Below are positions 27,692-36,308 of a stretch of 64,000 bases of DNA, in pieces. Numbering within the stretch: the first letter of the stretch is position 1; each line of letters starts with the position of its first letter. The DNA comes from Paenibacillus azoreducens (GTDB lineage Bacteria > Bacillota > Bacilli > Paenibacillales > Paenibacillaceae): positions 1,951,501 to 2,015,500 of the forward strand of contig NZ_AP025343.1 of NCBI RefSeq assembly GCF_021654775.1. Reading direction: 5' to 3'. The position numbers and the translations under genes were made by a program. Under the pieces are notes generated by a model. It saw nothing but the letters and a program-made list of their open reading frames with translations, searched no databases and was not told where the DNA came from.

Positions 27692-28606
27692 TTGAATGTA
27701 GTACTGACTGTAATTGAAATTTTACTCTATAATTTAGCGTTGCTAGTTCTTCTGATAGTACTCATACTAGCGCTGATTTTATTCTTCATGATTAAGCATA
27801 AAAGGAACATCGATGAGACACGTAATTTTATCAAAGAGTTGTTTGATAGAATACTGACATGGAATGAACGTTGGATTCCAGATGGATTAGACAAATGGGA
27901 GGAAGAAATCAGTCAAGATGGTGGATGCCAAAAGGTATCGTTCAGAGATTTTTTGAAGAGTTGCGGTTTTAGCTTTATTTTATCTGATAAATATTCTGCT
28001 TATTGGGGAGACCTGCAAAGTGTTGAACTTAAAGGTGTTAAGGTAGAAACGGAAAACTATTCGTTTAGTGTAAAAAAGTTAATTCACAAAGATCGGCAGC
28101 TAACTCTGATGTGTAAAATAGAGGGCAGTCATGACCAAAAGCCTCCAAGAATTAATAAAAATGGTGGGAAAATTAAAATTTACGGTCGCGAACTAAATGT
28201 AGAAATATTCCCTCTAGAAGATGAGGATACCACGCACATTATATCTGTAAATCAACCACTAGGAAATAACGAGATTTCCTATGGAACAGAGATATCAATA
28301 ATATGCAAGCTGAATAAAAACGATTCAATAGATAATATAATTGAGGTACCACCCTTTGAGGTACCAGAAGTGACTGTCCCGACCCAGGTGAGCGATGTTT
28401 TCTCCAAAAGTAACTATTTATTGTTCTGTGCCTTAGGGGGATTTAATTTCATAGCACTTATAGCTGTCTTTATGATATCCCTCCTGCTAATTATATCTTG
28501 GAAGGTATTACCCTTCGTTATAGTAACAAGCGTTATATTTATATTGCTTTCGGTAAAGTTGAACATGAAGTTATTTGGAGTCATCTACAATTCATTGAGA
28601 TCATAG
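27692..28606 (+). CDS. Membrane protein with N- and C-terminal spans
   Basis: The 304-residue frame begins with TTG 27692, which has no well-placed ribosome binding site; an in-frame CTG at 27680 lies 10 bases after GGGAG and could be used. A hydrophobic N-terminal helix (about 8-34) is followed by about 200 mostly strand-rich cytoplasmic or external residues and two C-terminal helices (about 248-298). No family recognised. The next gene on the strand encodes a HEPN-like protein 59 bases away. Confidence 0.68.
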   Translation: MNVVLTVIEILLYNLALLVLLIVLILALILFFMIKHKRNIDETRNFIKELFDRILTWNERWIPDGLDKWEEEISQDGGCQKVSFRDFLKSCGFSFILSDKYSAYWGDLQSVELKGVKVETENYSFSVKKLIHKDRQLTLMCKIEGSHDQKPPRINKNGGKIKIYGRELNVEIFPLEDEDTTHIISVNQPLGNNEISYGTEISIICKLNKNDSIDNIIEVPPFEVPEVTVPTQVSDVFSKSNYLLFCALGGFNFIALIAVFMISLLLIISWKVLPFVIVTSVIFILLSVKLNMKLFGVIYNSLRS

Positions 28607-28665
28607 TGGAAAAGGATATCATCTTTATTGAGTGGATAACGTGGAAGGAGCGAGTGTGTTAGCCA

Positions 28666-29550
28666 ATGTATACAATAAATTTGGTCGAGTCATCGATACA
28701 CAGTAATTATCTGAACAACAACAACTCTCGGATTAAGCTTGAATTTGACTTGCGTATATATGAAGATACTATCCAGTTCGTTAATATTTCGTTAACTGAC
28801 CAATTTAGTCGCCTTCAGAATGTATTAGATATTCAGGTAAGTGCAAAGTCGAGCTATAGTGTTATCAAGAAGACTGTCGGACAAATCCAAACATCACTTT
28901 GGGTATTTAATCAAAACTCTGGTCACAACAGGTGGGACTGGATCATTGACTCTAACGACATTTCCACCCTAGAAGGGGTCAGGAATGGCGATCTTGAATT
29001 AGACATCGAAGTAAAAGCCATTGTTGAGATAACAGAAAATGGTAGTAAGATGATTCCGATCATAGGAAGAGAACGTGTTCGCTTCTCTGAAACGGACTGG
29101 ATCTCTTTCATCAGGCATTTTGGGTATTCGACAAAATATGGTTTGTCGTTACCGCCATCTTTACTGAACGACAAAAATTGGATTGAGGCATATGATAGTC
29201 TTAATGATGCTAGGGAGCATATTCAAAGAGGCAAAACCTACGATGCTTTACGTCAATGTCTTTCAGTCATTGAGTCATATATTGATACTGATAAGCGGGG
29301 CGGTCCATACAGCGAAAGGGTTTGGGAAGAACTACTTCATGATATTACTCCCCAGAAGAAGGATGGGATCGCTGGTTTATTTGCAGGCGTAGCAACCTAT
29401 TTGAATAAGGTTGGACATCATAGGAATTCTAGGCAAAAGGTCAATGGCAATTTAGAAACAATCCCATTAGATCAATATGAGGCAGAACTCCTGTTGGGGA
29501 TATCGCAGCTTGTTGTGACTTATTTGGAAAGACTAAGGACGGATAAATAG
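28666..29550 (+). CDS. Hypothetical protein with HEPN-like C-terminal helical domain
   Basis: ATG 28666 is the first start after an in-frame stop; AAGGAG lies 15 bases away. The N-terminal half of this 294-residue protein is beta-rich. A linker (RFSETDWISFIRHFGY) leads to a helical region (about 180-290) with LNDAREHIQRGKTYDALRQC and NKVGHHR, resembling helical domains of abortive-infection and HEPN-type proteins. A clear R-x4-H catalytic motif is not evident, so nuclease activity is not claimed. Confidence 0.7.
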   Translation: MYTINLVESSIHSNYLNNNNSRIKLEFDLRIYEDTIQFVNISLTDQFSRLQNVLDIQVSAKSSYSVIKKTVGQIQTSLWVFNQNSGHNRWDWIIDSNDISTLEGVRNGDLELDIEVKAIVEITENGSKMIPIIGRERVRFSETDWISFIRHFGYSTKYGLSLPPSLLNDKNWIEAYDSLNDAREHIQRGKTYDALRQCLSVIESYIDTDKRGGPYSERVWEELLHDITPQKKDGIAGLFAGVATYLNKVGHHRNSRQKVNGNLETIPLDQYEAELLLGISQLVVTYLERLRTDK

Positions 29551-29588
29551 GTTCGGGAGTGGGTTATAAAAAAGAAATGGTGATTATA

Positions 29589-29819
29589 ATGAAAGCCTGG
29601 GCAAATATCGACACCTCACTGAAAACGTACACTGTTCACCTAGACCATGATGTATGTCCGCATGTCACTGAAATGAAGTACGGAACTGAGCTGGGATGGA
29701 AGAAGCAGCATGGAACAGGAAGTTGGAAACCGTTCCGCTCAAAAGAAGAAGCTGTAGATATTTACGATAATAGCTACAAAGAAAAGCTAACCCTAATCGA
29801 GTGTAATAACTGCAAGTAA
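29589..29819 (+). CDS. Small hypothetical protein with C-terminal CxxC
   Basis: ATG 29589 follows GGTGAT at usable spacing; alternatives at 29559 and 29577 exist. The 76 residues contain one internal Cys (DVCPH) and end in CNNCK, which with HVT could bind a metal. A strong terminator follows. Function unknown. Confidence 0.65.
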   Translation: MKAWANIDTSLKTYTVHLDHDVCPHVTEMKYGTELGWKKQHGTGSWKPFRSKEEAVDIYDNSYKEKLTLIECNNCK

Positions 29820-29830
29820 AACAATTGAAG

Positions 29831-29874
29831 AGGCAGTACAGAATTCGCATGTTGAGTTCTGTACTGCCTTTTTG
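29831..29874 (+). terminator. Rho-independent terminator
   Basis: AGGCAGTACAGAA and its exact complement form a 13-bp stem followed by TTTTG. The outer stem resembles the terminator at 31484. Confidence 0.9.
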
Positions 29875-29976
29875 TATTTACGGAGATTATTGTAATTCAG
29901 CAGTTATTGCAGCATCTACTCTATAAGTACAGGACACGCTCTCCTTCGAAACTTCGATTAAGAAAGGATGATAGTC

Positions 29977-30384
29977 ATGAATTTCCTTATTAGCGTAGAA
30001 AGGAGCTATAAGCGTTACAAGCGATTATTGCATTCAAAAGGTATCGATCGACGGACGAAGCTAATCCTCAGTGAGAAGTATAACGCCCTCCGACAGATTA
30101 TTATCTTTCTATACGGAGATTTCCTCGATAACACTACGACTCATAATCAGCAGTGTGTGGAGATTTTCCAAACGAACAATTTCAGTATTCCTGAATCGGC
30201 ATCCGATCTCAACTTGCCGGAGGACACTCTAAGGAAGGTTCTAACCAGTGTTGATCTAGAAATGATGACGATTGTCGGTAAAAGCACAATCGAGAATATC
30301 AACAAGGCTAGGACTATTTGGGACATTCAAAAAGCTATGAGGGGATTCAATAAAATGTTAAATCGGTTCCGTTATTCTGCTTAA
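29977..30384 (+). CDS. HTH-like paralogue family member 3
   Basis: AGAAAGG sets ATG 29977 over ATG 29968. This 135-residue protein is closely related to the next gene: SEKYNALRQIIIFLYGDF corresponds to TEKFNALRFIAFFMVNEF there, and both share A-x-x-L-N-L/I-x-E-x-x-LR, then VG-x-x-TI-x-NIN-x-AKT/ART. The core is shared with the genes at 7403 and 7825. A helix-turn-helix DNA-binding role is inferred from the pattern. Confidence 0.8.
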   Translation: MNFLISVERSYKRYKRLLHSKGIDRRTKLILSEKYNALRQIIIFLYGDFLDNTTTHNQQCVEIFQTNNFSIPESASDLNLPEDTLRKVLTSVDLEMMTIVGKSTIENINKARTIWDIQKAMRGFNKMLNRFRYSA

Positions 30385-30539
30385 ATTGTTCTAGAAAGTG
30401 TATTTTCAATCATGACATTGATCCCGATTTGGCAGTTGCTACGGCATCAATTTTATATAAGTAGTCGATGCCCTTTTGTTCTGTCAATTGGGGTTCGATC
30501 TTCAATCACTATATTTTTCCGAAGAAAGGATTTGATCGA

Positions 30540-30950
30540 ATGAAGTTCTTATCGAGACTTGAGAGTAATTATATTCGCTACTCGGATTTGATGAGTTCAA
30601 GTGGGACTGATCCGATGTTGAGACCACTTATTACGGAAAAGTTCAATGCCTTAAGATTTATTGCGTTCTTTATGGTTAATGAGTTCACAAGTCGCTTGTC
30701 TGGTCAATATCAGCTTTGCGTAAAAAGCTATATTTCAAACAAGCGTAACCTTAAAGCTGCAGCCGCTCAGCTAAACATTTCAGAAGAACAATTAAGAAGT
30801 GCCCTTTCTGAAGTCGATAATAAGATGCGTGTCTTTGTAGGTGAGAGGACGATTGATAATATCAATAGGGCAAAAACGATTCGGGGTATCCAAAGTGCAC
30901 TGAGTCACTTCCATAATAATTGGCAAGGCTTCTCGGCTCAAAGTTCCTGA
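30540..30950 (+). CDS. HTH-like paralogue family member 4
   Basis: GAAAGGA upstream supports ATG 30540 over the earlier start at 30468. The 136-residue protein has helix-rich N-terminal half and the core AAAQLNISEEQLRSALSEVD followed by VGERTIDNIN. Upstream sequences of this gene and of 29977 also resemble each other (GCAGTT, GCATC and a TATAAGTA box), so the duplication included the promoter region. Confidence 0.8.
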   Translation: MKFLSRLESNYIRYSDLMSSSGTDPMLRPLITEKFNALRFIAFFMVNEFTSRLSGQYQLCVKSYISNKRNLKAAAAQLNISEEQLRSALSEVDNKMRVFVGERTIDNINRAKTIRGIQSALSHFHNNWQGFSAQSS

Positions 30951-31201
30951 TCTTGACGTAGCCTTGTAGAATTTATTATCAAAAATTGTTAGTCTTCTCT
31001 ACGAGGCTCACAAATCGATTTTCTTGTATGGGTGGCTGTGCTATCGCTATTAAATCGATTACAGGGCGTTTAATTCTATATGGGGTAAGGCTTCACACTT
31101 TTTGCTTTGTTGTCGTTCAGGTTCGGCTTTGATTACATTACAATAGAAGGAACGCGTTTAAATACGATGTCGGCTTTTATGTTGGTAATAACCAGCGAAT
31201 C

Positions 31202-31465
31202 ATGCTATATTACCAAACAAATTTTCTATTGTATGAATCGATGCAAAGGATGATCGCTGTGGACTTGAAACAAAGAGTGGCTTTGTTCTACGGGCTTCGG
31301 TGGGAAACGTACCGGGAGACGTGTCTAAGAATAATAAACGAGAAAAATATATTGATGGATACTGATGTGAATCATGCGGTTCGCACACTTAAGCGAAGCG
31401 ATCTCGAAGATCTTGAACTTACTTTGCTTGAGTTAATTGAGGAATTTGAAAAGAGTCAGTGTTAA
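31202..31465 (+). CDS. Small hypothetical protein, start uncertain
   Basis: The frame of 87 residues contains better-supported internal starts, ATG 31241 or GTG 31259, the latter 6-7 bases after AAAGGAT. The C-terminal half is an acidic helix (RSDLEDLELTLLELIEEF). A terminator resembling that at 29831 follows. Function unknown. Confidence 0.6.
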   Translation: MLYYQTNFLLYESMQRMIAVDLKQRVALFYGLRWETYRETCLRIINEKNILMDTDVNHAVRTLKRSDLEDLELTLLELIEEFEKSQC

Positions 31466-31483
31466 ATATCATATGGGTTGGAA

Positions 31484-31531
31484 AAAGGCAGTATAGGACT
31501 CGTTCATCGAGTTTTATACTGCCTTTCTTTT
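31484..31531 (+). terminator. Rho-independent terminator
   Basis: AAAGGCAGTATA and TATACTGCCTTT form a 12-bp outer stem, with GACTCG/CGAGTT inside, then CTTTT. The gap 31532-31938 holds no supported gene. Confidence 0.85.
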
Positions 31532-31938
31532 ATAGCTCGTAAAAATAGTTGCTGGAATGGTCGAGGGCAAGTCCAAATTCAGCATCGGTATCTAGATTAA
31601 CTATATAGAAGTAACGGATGCGGTATTGCATTTAGTTGCTAATCCTGAGGATTTCACCTTTGGGGTATGGCTCCCAAATGTCTTTCTCCCATATAAGAAG
31701 AAGCGATTCGTTTTCCGTTCCCGAGGTCGTGCCAATAGTTATCAGGATCGTCTTAAAAGAACACTATTCCTTCTTTGTTAGTGAAGTCGTTTCAAAACGG
31801 TTTGTCCTTCGGGTCATAACTCTTGAGTATTGCCCCTCTCAATTCCGTCCGATTTTTAGACGGTAGAATGCGGGTTTAGTCGGTGTCATAACTGGGGGTC
31901 ATAAGTAAATTAAAAAATTGCTGGTGGTGATCTGAATT

Positions 31939-32523
31939 ATGCCGAAATACGGGTATGCCCGAGTAAGTACTGTGGGTCAGTCAAGGCACGGTAACAGTTT
32001 GGAGCATCAGGTAAACCAACTATTATCGGAAGGGGTCGATCAATCCTTTATTTTTGTAGATAACTTTACTGGCTCGAAAATGGACCGCCCTCAATTCACA
32101 AAGCTATTACAAATATTAAAGGCTGGTGATACATTGGTTGTCACCAAACTGGATCGGTTTGCTCGTTCCACAGTCGAGGGTGAAAAGATTGTTAAGAATT
32201 TAATCGAACGAGGCGTTCGAATTCACATTCTTAATATGGGAATCTTGGACAACACACCGACCAGTATTCTGATACGCACCATCTTTTTCGCTTTCGCTGA
32301 ATTTGAAAGAAACATGATCATTGAGCGAACTGCTGAAGGTAAAGCAATCGCCAAGCAGAAAACTGGATTCCGAGAAGGTCGACCACCTAAATTTACTAAA
32401 GTGCAGTTGGATTACGCGATTAGTTTACTTCAAACCCATAGCATGAATGAAGTCGTAAGCATAACACGGATCAGTGAAAGTACCCTAAAACGTGAGCTTC
32501 GAAGAAGAAGGAGTCCTATTTAA
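31939..32523 (+). CDS. Serine recombinase, resolvase/invertase family
   Basis: The 194-residue protein is a complete small serine recombinase: YARVS with catalytic Ser10, Arg8, the [13 protein letters not shown] segment, TKLDRFARS with conserved arginines, the long E helix ([13 protein letters not shown]) and a C-terminal helix-turn-helix after GRPP. It should bind paired sites as a dimer, cut both strands through a phosphoserine link and exchange them. It may resolve plasmid multimers or invert a segment. No obvious res repeats are adjacent. It is the only catalytically complete member in the window. Confidence 0.93.
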   Translation: MPKYGYARVSTVGQSRHGNSLEHQVNQLLSEGVDQSFIFVDNFTGSKMDRPQFTKLLQILKAGDTLVVTKLDRFARSTVEGEKIVKNLIERGVRIHILNMGILDNTPTSILIRTIFFAFAEFERNMIIERTAEGKAIAKQKTGFREGRPPKFTKVQLDYAISLLQTHSMNEVVSITRISESTLKRELRRRRSPI

Positions 32524-32585
32524 AAGTTTGATTACAATGGATCGCTTTCGAGCAAATTGAGCTTGATTAAATCGGGGGTGAGGCA

Positions 32586-34016
32586 ATGTATCGATTACGA
32601 GAACTTGTAAAGTCCATCAATAAAGGCGTAGCAGCTGTCGAACGCAAAAAGCTCTTACCAAATGAGCCTAAGCAGATCATACATGAATGGTCACCGAACA
32701 ATTTTCGTCGGCTTATTGTCGGGTTCGATTGGGCAGTTATTCAGCACTTTGTTACAAGTCAGCGTTTGCGTACTTTAATTGAACGTGTTGATTTAAGAAC
32801 AGTATGTAAAAAAGATGAGGAGTTAATGGATTCGGAATCACACAAATACAAGTCGATCCTTTCTTCAGTTATCTCAGGGCGAGTTCTTTCTTCTCTTGAG
32901 GAGATCGTGTTTTGTACTGAGGAGTATCCCAAGAGGATGCTTTCCAGTGACACTTTTCTCAAAGATCTGATTGATGGAGATACGAATTACAACACTCGTT
33001 TTCCAAGACTTCGGCATATTTCCTACTGTTCATGCACGGTGGAAAAACTGTGGGATCTTCTTGAAAGGACAAGAAAGCCAACTGAATTAGTACTGGATGC
33101 AATTAAGGAAGAAGGCATTCAGATTCACCATTTCATTGAACCACATATAGAGGATTGGTGGTCTGGAACTTCGCTTCGCCCTCAATTCTACAGTATGGAT
33201 TCAAGTATCCTTCAGGAGTATTTCGATAGGTTGAAGAATGAAATAGTAGTTGCTAAGCGTATTGAGCGGTTAGAGAAGATGATTAATAAGGATGATTTCG
33301 AAGCAATTGAAAAGTATAGCTCTACTATCATTTTGGTTATCAAGTGGGGGTTCGACTTAATCGACAAAGGGCAACAAGTATTTAATGAGGCTTCAGTAGA
33401 CTGTCAGACAGTGTGGGCGCAGTATCTGTCATTTGAGAATGTATGCCAGGGTGTCCGTTATGAGCTTATCAAGAGTCCTGAATTTATCAAAGTGGTTATG
33501 CGGATTGATTTCGAGCGCATCGTTAAAGCCATGAGGAGTTACGGGGATGATGAAGATAACGTCCAAGTTGTACAAAGATTTCGTGATACGGTGATCAATC
33601 ACATTTTGAAAGCAGAGGATGATTATGAGCTGGAGATAAATAAAGAGAGCATCGCTCATAGCCTGTTGATCCTACAAAAATTAGTAGGTATTACATTCGG
33701 ACAGGTTGTTAGTGTCATCTACCTTTCGTTTATCAAGTACCTGACCCAAAATTCGGTCGAGAATGCTCAATACCACTTCGGCAGATTGAAAGCGCATATT
33801 CCAGATTTGACATACACCAGACCTATGATCGAGTACTGGAAAGATCATCTCAGTGATGGGGTAAGCAAGAGAGCGATGGATGCCATTGGAGCAAATGAAG
33901 TGTTAGTCGAGCAGTTCGACGTTCGCGCTAAATTTATTGAAGCTATCAAGATGTTAAATGGCTTATCGGTAGCAGGGGATGTGATCAAGGATGGATTTGT
34001 TGGGACAACTCCATAA
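32586..34016 (+). CDS. Large helical hypothetical protein
   Basis: GGGGGTGAGG precedes ATG 32586. The 476-residue protein is helical, soluble and charged, without signal peptide or recognised motif. A cysteine pair (YCSCTV) occurs near residue 150. The last 26 bases overlap the next gene, and three more genes follow closely, making an operon of unknown function directly after the resolvase. Confidence 0.75.
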   Translation: MYRLRELVKSINKGVAAVERKKLLPNEPKQIIHEWSPNNFRRLIVGFDWAVIQHFVTSQRLRTLIERVDLRTVCKKDEELMDSESHKYKSILSSVISGRVLSSLEEIVFCTEEYPKRMLSSDTFLKDLIDGDTNYNTRFPRLRHISYCSCTVEKLWDLLERTRKPTELVLDAIKEEGIQIHHFIEPHIEDWWSGTSLRPQFYSMDSSILQEYFDRLKNEIVVAKRIERLEKMINKDDFEAIEKYSSTIILVIKWGFDLIDKGQQVFNEASVDCQTVWAQYLSFENVCQGVRYELIKSPEFIKVVMRIDFERIVKAMRSYGDDEDNVQVVQRFRDTVINHILKAEDDYELEINKESIAHSLLILQKLVGITFGQVVSVIYLSFIKYLTQNSVENAQYHFGRLKAHIPDLTYTRPMIEYWKDHLSDGVSKRAMDAIGANEVLVEQFDVRAKFIEAIKMLNGLSVAGDVIKDGFVGTTP

Positions 34017-34317
34017 AAACAATGAAGTAATCGCCGCGGCGGTCTATATATCAGTAGAAAACATGGATCGAGAGGAAGCTGAACGAGTTATTGTCGCGCA
34101 GCTCTACCAAATTCATTCTTTCGCTGACCAGCACAGTATAGTCATCATCGATTCTTACATTGAAAGAGAAGACGGTGAAACTGAACGGAAACGGCTTCGT
34201 GAAGATGCAAGAACTGGTCGGTACCGAGTAGTTCTTCATTGTGGGGATATTGATTCGGATAGTTTTTATGAATTTGGGGTCGTTGAAATAAATGTTCAAC
34301 GGTACGAAGGAAAATGA
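33991..34317 (+). CDS. Degenerate resolvase-like N-terminal domain
   Basis: The 108 residues align by eye with the catalytic domain of serine recombinases: AAVYISVENMD in place of AxYxRVSxxxQ, then DSYIEREDGETERKRLREDARTGRYRVVL in place of the D-x-x-SG-x-x-x-x-R-P segment. Both the catalytic Ser and its neighbour Arg are missing, and there is no DNA-binding tail. It overlaps the upstream gene. Probably a fold re-used for binding. Confidence 0.6.
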   Translation: MDLLGQLHKNNEVIAAAVYISVENMDREEAERVIVAQLYQIHSFADQHSIVIIDSYIEREDGETERKRLREDARTGRYRVVLHCGDIDSDSFYEFGVVEINVQRYEGK

Positions 34318-34342
34318 AACCGTAATAAGGGAGAAGGTTACT

Positions 34343-34663
34343 ATGGCTGAAAGTAGTGTAAAGGAGTTCAGAGATGAGTGCCTGAGCGTAATTTCAAAGC
34401 TGGAGTCATTACTTGAAATTGGAATTAGTAATAATGAAATCAAACCGTATGATATTTCTGCATTAAAGGAAAGAGTCTTATCAATCAGAACGGATAATGA
34501 CATAAAACGGTTTATGGATGGATGGGACTTTATAAGGTTACAGAATCTCATGCGACTATGCGGCAAGGTGTGTTGTAAACATGTAGTTGAGCCGAACACG
34601 ATAATGCAAATCTTTACTTGTAATGGTTGTCCGATTTTCTCGTTCGAGAAAAAATATTTATAG
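34343..34663 (+). CDS. Hypothetical protein with C-terminal Cys cluster
   Basis: GGGAGAAGG supports ATG 34343 (106 residues) over ATG 34292, which overlaps the previous gene. The C-terminal third contains LCGKVCCKHV and TCNGCPIF, a likely metal site of Cys/His ligands. The N-terminal part is a helical coiled segment. Third gene of the operon. Confidence 0.65.
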   Translation: MAESSVKEFRDECLSVISKLESLLEIGISNNEIKPYDISALKERVLSIRTDNDIKRFMDGWDFIRLQNLMRLCGKVCCKHVVEPNTIMQIFTCNGCPIFSFEKKYL

Positions 34664-34679
34664 AAAGGGGTTCTCGGAA

Positions 34680-35174
34680 ATGATAGGAAGACCCGATGGT
34701 TTACTCATTGCTCTATTTATTGACAAGCAACAGTGCTGTCATTCTGGAACGTTTGTTGGAAACTACAGTGAGTTTCGCCCCGATGTGAATCTTTTGAACA
34801 ATCAGGATAAGTTACAAAAATACTATGAGGACAGCAGGTATCTATGTGTCATGCTTCATAATTGTATACGTACCCAAAAGGATTTCAAGGAGGTAATTGG
34901 ATTAACAAATGAGAACGTACAAATAAACTGGGTAATAATCTTTGATGCCTTGGATCACATTTTCAAGCATTATACTGCGATGTCTTCATCTGGACTGCCC
35001 ATAATCCAAACTATGCCATCTATTAAACAGGATGCGATTAAAATTAGACATTACCTAAGAAAACGGAAAGAAGAATTCGATTTGATCAGTTTGTCGGCTT
35101 TGAACATCCCTGCACCGATGGAGTTCGGGATGCAATTGAAAAGAGTGGTTGTTGGAGCGGGGGCATTTAACTAA
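34680..35174 (+). CDS. Hypothetical protein, last gene of operon
   Basis: GAAAGGGG lies before ATG 34680, so the longer frame from 34623 is not needed. The 164-residue product has three cysteines in the first half (QQCCHSG, YLCVML, HNC) and a helical C-terminus. It starts 16 bases after the previous stop. No family recognised. Confidence 0.7.
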   Translation: MIGRPDGLLIALFIDKQQCCHSGTFVGNYSEFRPDVNLLNNQDKLQKYYEDSRYLCVMLHNCIRTQKDFKEVIGLTNENVQINWVIIFDALDHIFKHYTAMSSSGLPIIQTMPSIKQDAIKIRHYLRKRKEEFDLISLSALNIPAPMEFGMQLKRVVVGAGAFN

Positions 35175-35351
35175 TTATCCAGTAATTGAAGGTGTCGATG
35201 AAATCCTCACCTATCGTTTGACGGATGATTATTTAATTGATCGATTAAAGCTCTAAGCCGATTTTCATAATGCCTATCGAAGAAAAAATGGATAAATAGT
35301 TGGTCATTGAAGAATTTTTTATAAATCTACAGTACAAATGAATTTCAGCAC

Positions 35352-35600
35352 ATGACGACAGAAACAAAACATATAAACAAGACAACGACTGTAAGGAATC
35401 AAACAAAGATCAAGCAGAGAAAGAACAGCAATCCAGGACAGGTAAGCTCTGAGGGAAACCTATATGGCTTCTCCGATTTCCCTCTATCTCACCATCCTCG
35501 ACCAGAAAAACCACTCTACCCACTTCACCCGAGACTTATTGTAAACGGTGAAAGAGTTAGTAAGGAGTCAGTACCAGGGCTGAACTTGAAGCGGTTATAA
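35352..35600 (+). CDS. Possible small basic protein
   Basis: An 82-codon frame rich in Lys, Asn, Thr and Pro, without a ribosome binding site near ATG 35352. Its C-terminal 25 residues look more protein-like. Kept as a low-confidence gene because the frame runs through an otherwise empty gap and ends 29 bases before a well-supported gene. Confidence 0.35.
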   Translation: MTTETKHINKTTTVRNQTKIKQRKNSNPGQVSSEGNLYGFSDFPLSHHPRPEKPLYPLHPRLIVNGERVSKESVPGLNLKRL

Positions 35601-35629
35601 CACATTTCAATCATGAGAGGGGTATAAAT

Positions 35630-35893
35630 ATGCTCTTGCGTCATATTTGCGAGGTATGTGGTAAAGAAGAAGTTCTGTCTCCAGAACAGGGATACGATCA
35701 AGGATGGGACTACCCTCCCCAAATGGGTCAGTTCAAGATCATATCTCCGAGAACCTGTGGAAATTGTGCAATTAACGGCACTTTATGGTGGGCAATAAAT
35801 ATGGAAGGTAAGCAAGCTGACAGTTTTAACGAGAAGCAGCTCCAAACGTTCAATCGTATCTTGCAGGAGCCAGAGAGTATTCTGGTAACTTAA
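35630..35893 (+). CDS. Small zinc-ribbon protein
   Basis: GAGAGGGG precedes ATG 35630. Of 87 residues, CEVC near the start and CGNC near residue 43 form a plausible four-cysteine zinc site; the rest is polar with a Trp-rich middle (TLWWAIN). Function unknown; a terminator follows. Confidence 0.75.
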   Translation: MLLRHICEVCGKEEVLSPEQGYDQGWDYPPQMGQFKIISPRTCGNCAINGTLWWAINMEGKQADSFNEKQLQTFNRILQEPESILVT

Positions 35894-35936
35894 TTAAACC
35901 GGAGGTCTATCAAGGATAGTTTTTTCGTCACATTGC

Positions 35937-35965
35937 AGATGCCAATAAAAACGGCATCTTTTTTA
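35937..35965 (+). terminator. Rho-independent terminator
   Basis: AGATGCC and GGCATCT stem followed by TTTTT. Confidence 0.8.
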
Positions 35966-36137
35966 TATGTGGTGATGTTCTTCCTTATTTATTGAAATTC
36001 TGAAGCAAATTTTCCTCTTTAAGCGGCACAAATCTCTTTTCTTGAAGGGGTTGAACTGGCGAGATTGATAATAAAGCGGTCGGTAAAAGCTTTAGCGGTT
36101 TGCAATCAGCAGTAGTGAGTAAATTATACAGAAACAA

Positions 36138-36172
36138 AAATCACACTTCACAGGGGGTGTGATTTTTTTTTT
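36138..36172 (+). terminator. Rho-independent terminator
   Basis: AAATCACAC and GTGTGATTT stem followed by a long T-run. Confidence 0.85.
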
Positions 36173-36241
36173 GCGTTGTACTACTTCGATAGGGTATCAC
36201 GATCTTTGCTCGGGGGGAGTTGAAAACAACTTACGGAGTTG

Positions 36242-36252
36242 GCTCAAGAGTC
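36242..36252 (+). promoter_or_regulatory. Shared upstream motif GCTCAAGAGTC, copy 1
   Basis: This 11-mer lies 67 bases before ATG 36309. Identical copies lie at 37297-37307 and 62603-62613, each about 50-60 bases before a start codon; TCAAGAGTC also occurs at 1243 before the gene at 1298. Confidence 0.45.
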
Positions 36253-36308
36253 GTAGACATAAGAGTAGAAACAAATTTTAATGACAAATATCAAGGAGGA
36301 AGAATGGC

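Larger units (their letters stand above)
35966..36308. other. Gene-free region with second terminator and shared upstream motif
   Basis: No gene is supported. A terminator at 36138-36172 with no gene before it suggests a small transcript between the two terminators. GCTCAAGAGTC at 36242-36252 recurs upstream of the genes at 37354 and 62654. Confidence 0.5.

Noticed and set aside
31636..31866. Plus-strand frame of 76 codons in the gap before the resolvase
   Set aside because: No ribosome site and an atypical, arginine- and valine-rich composition; treated as non-coding.
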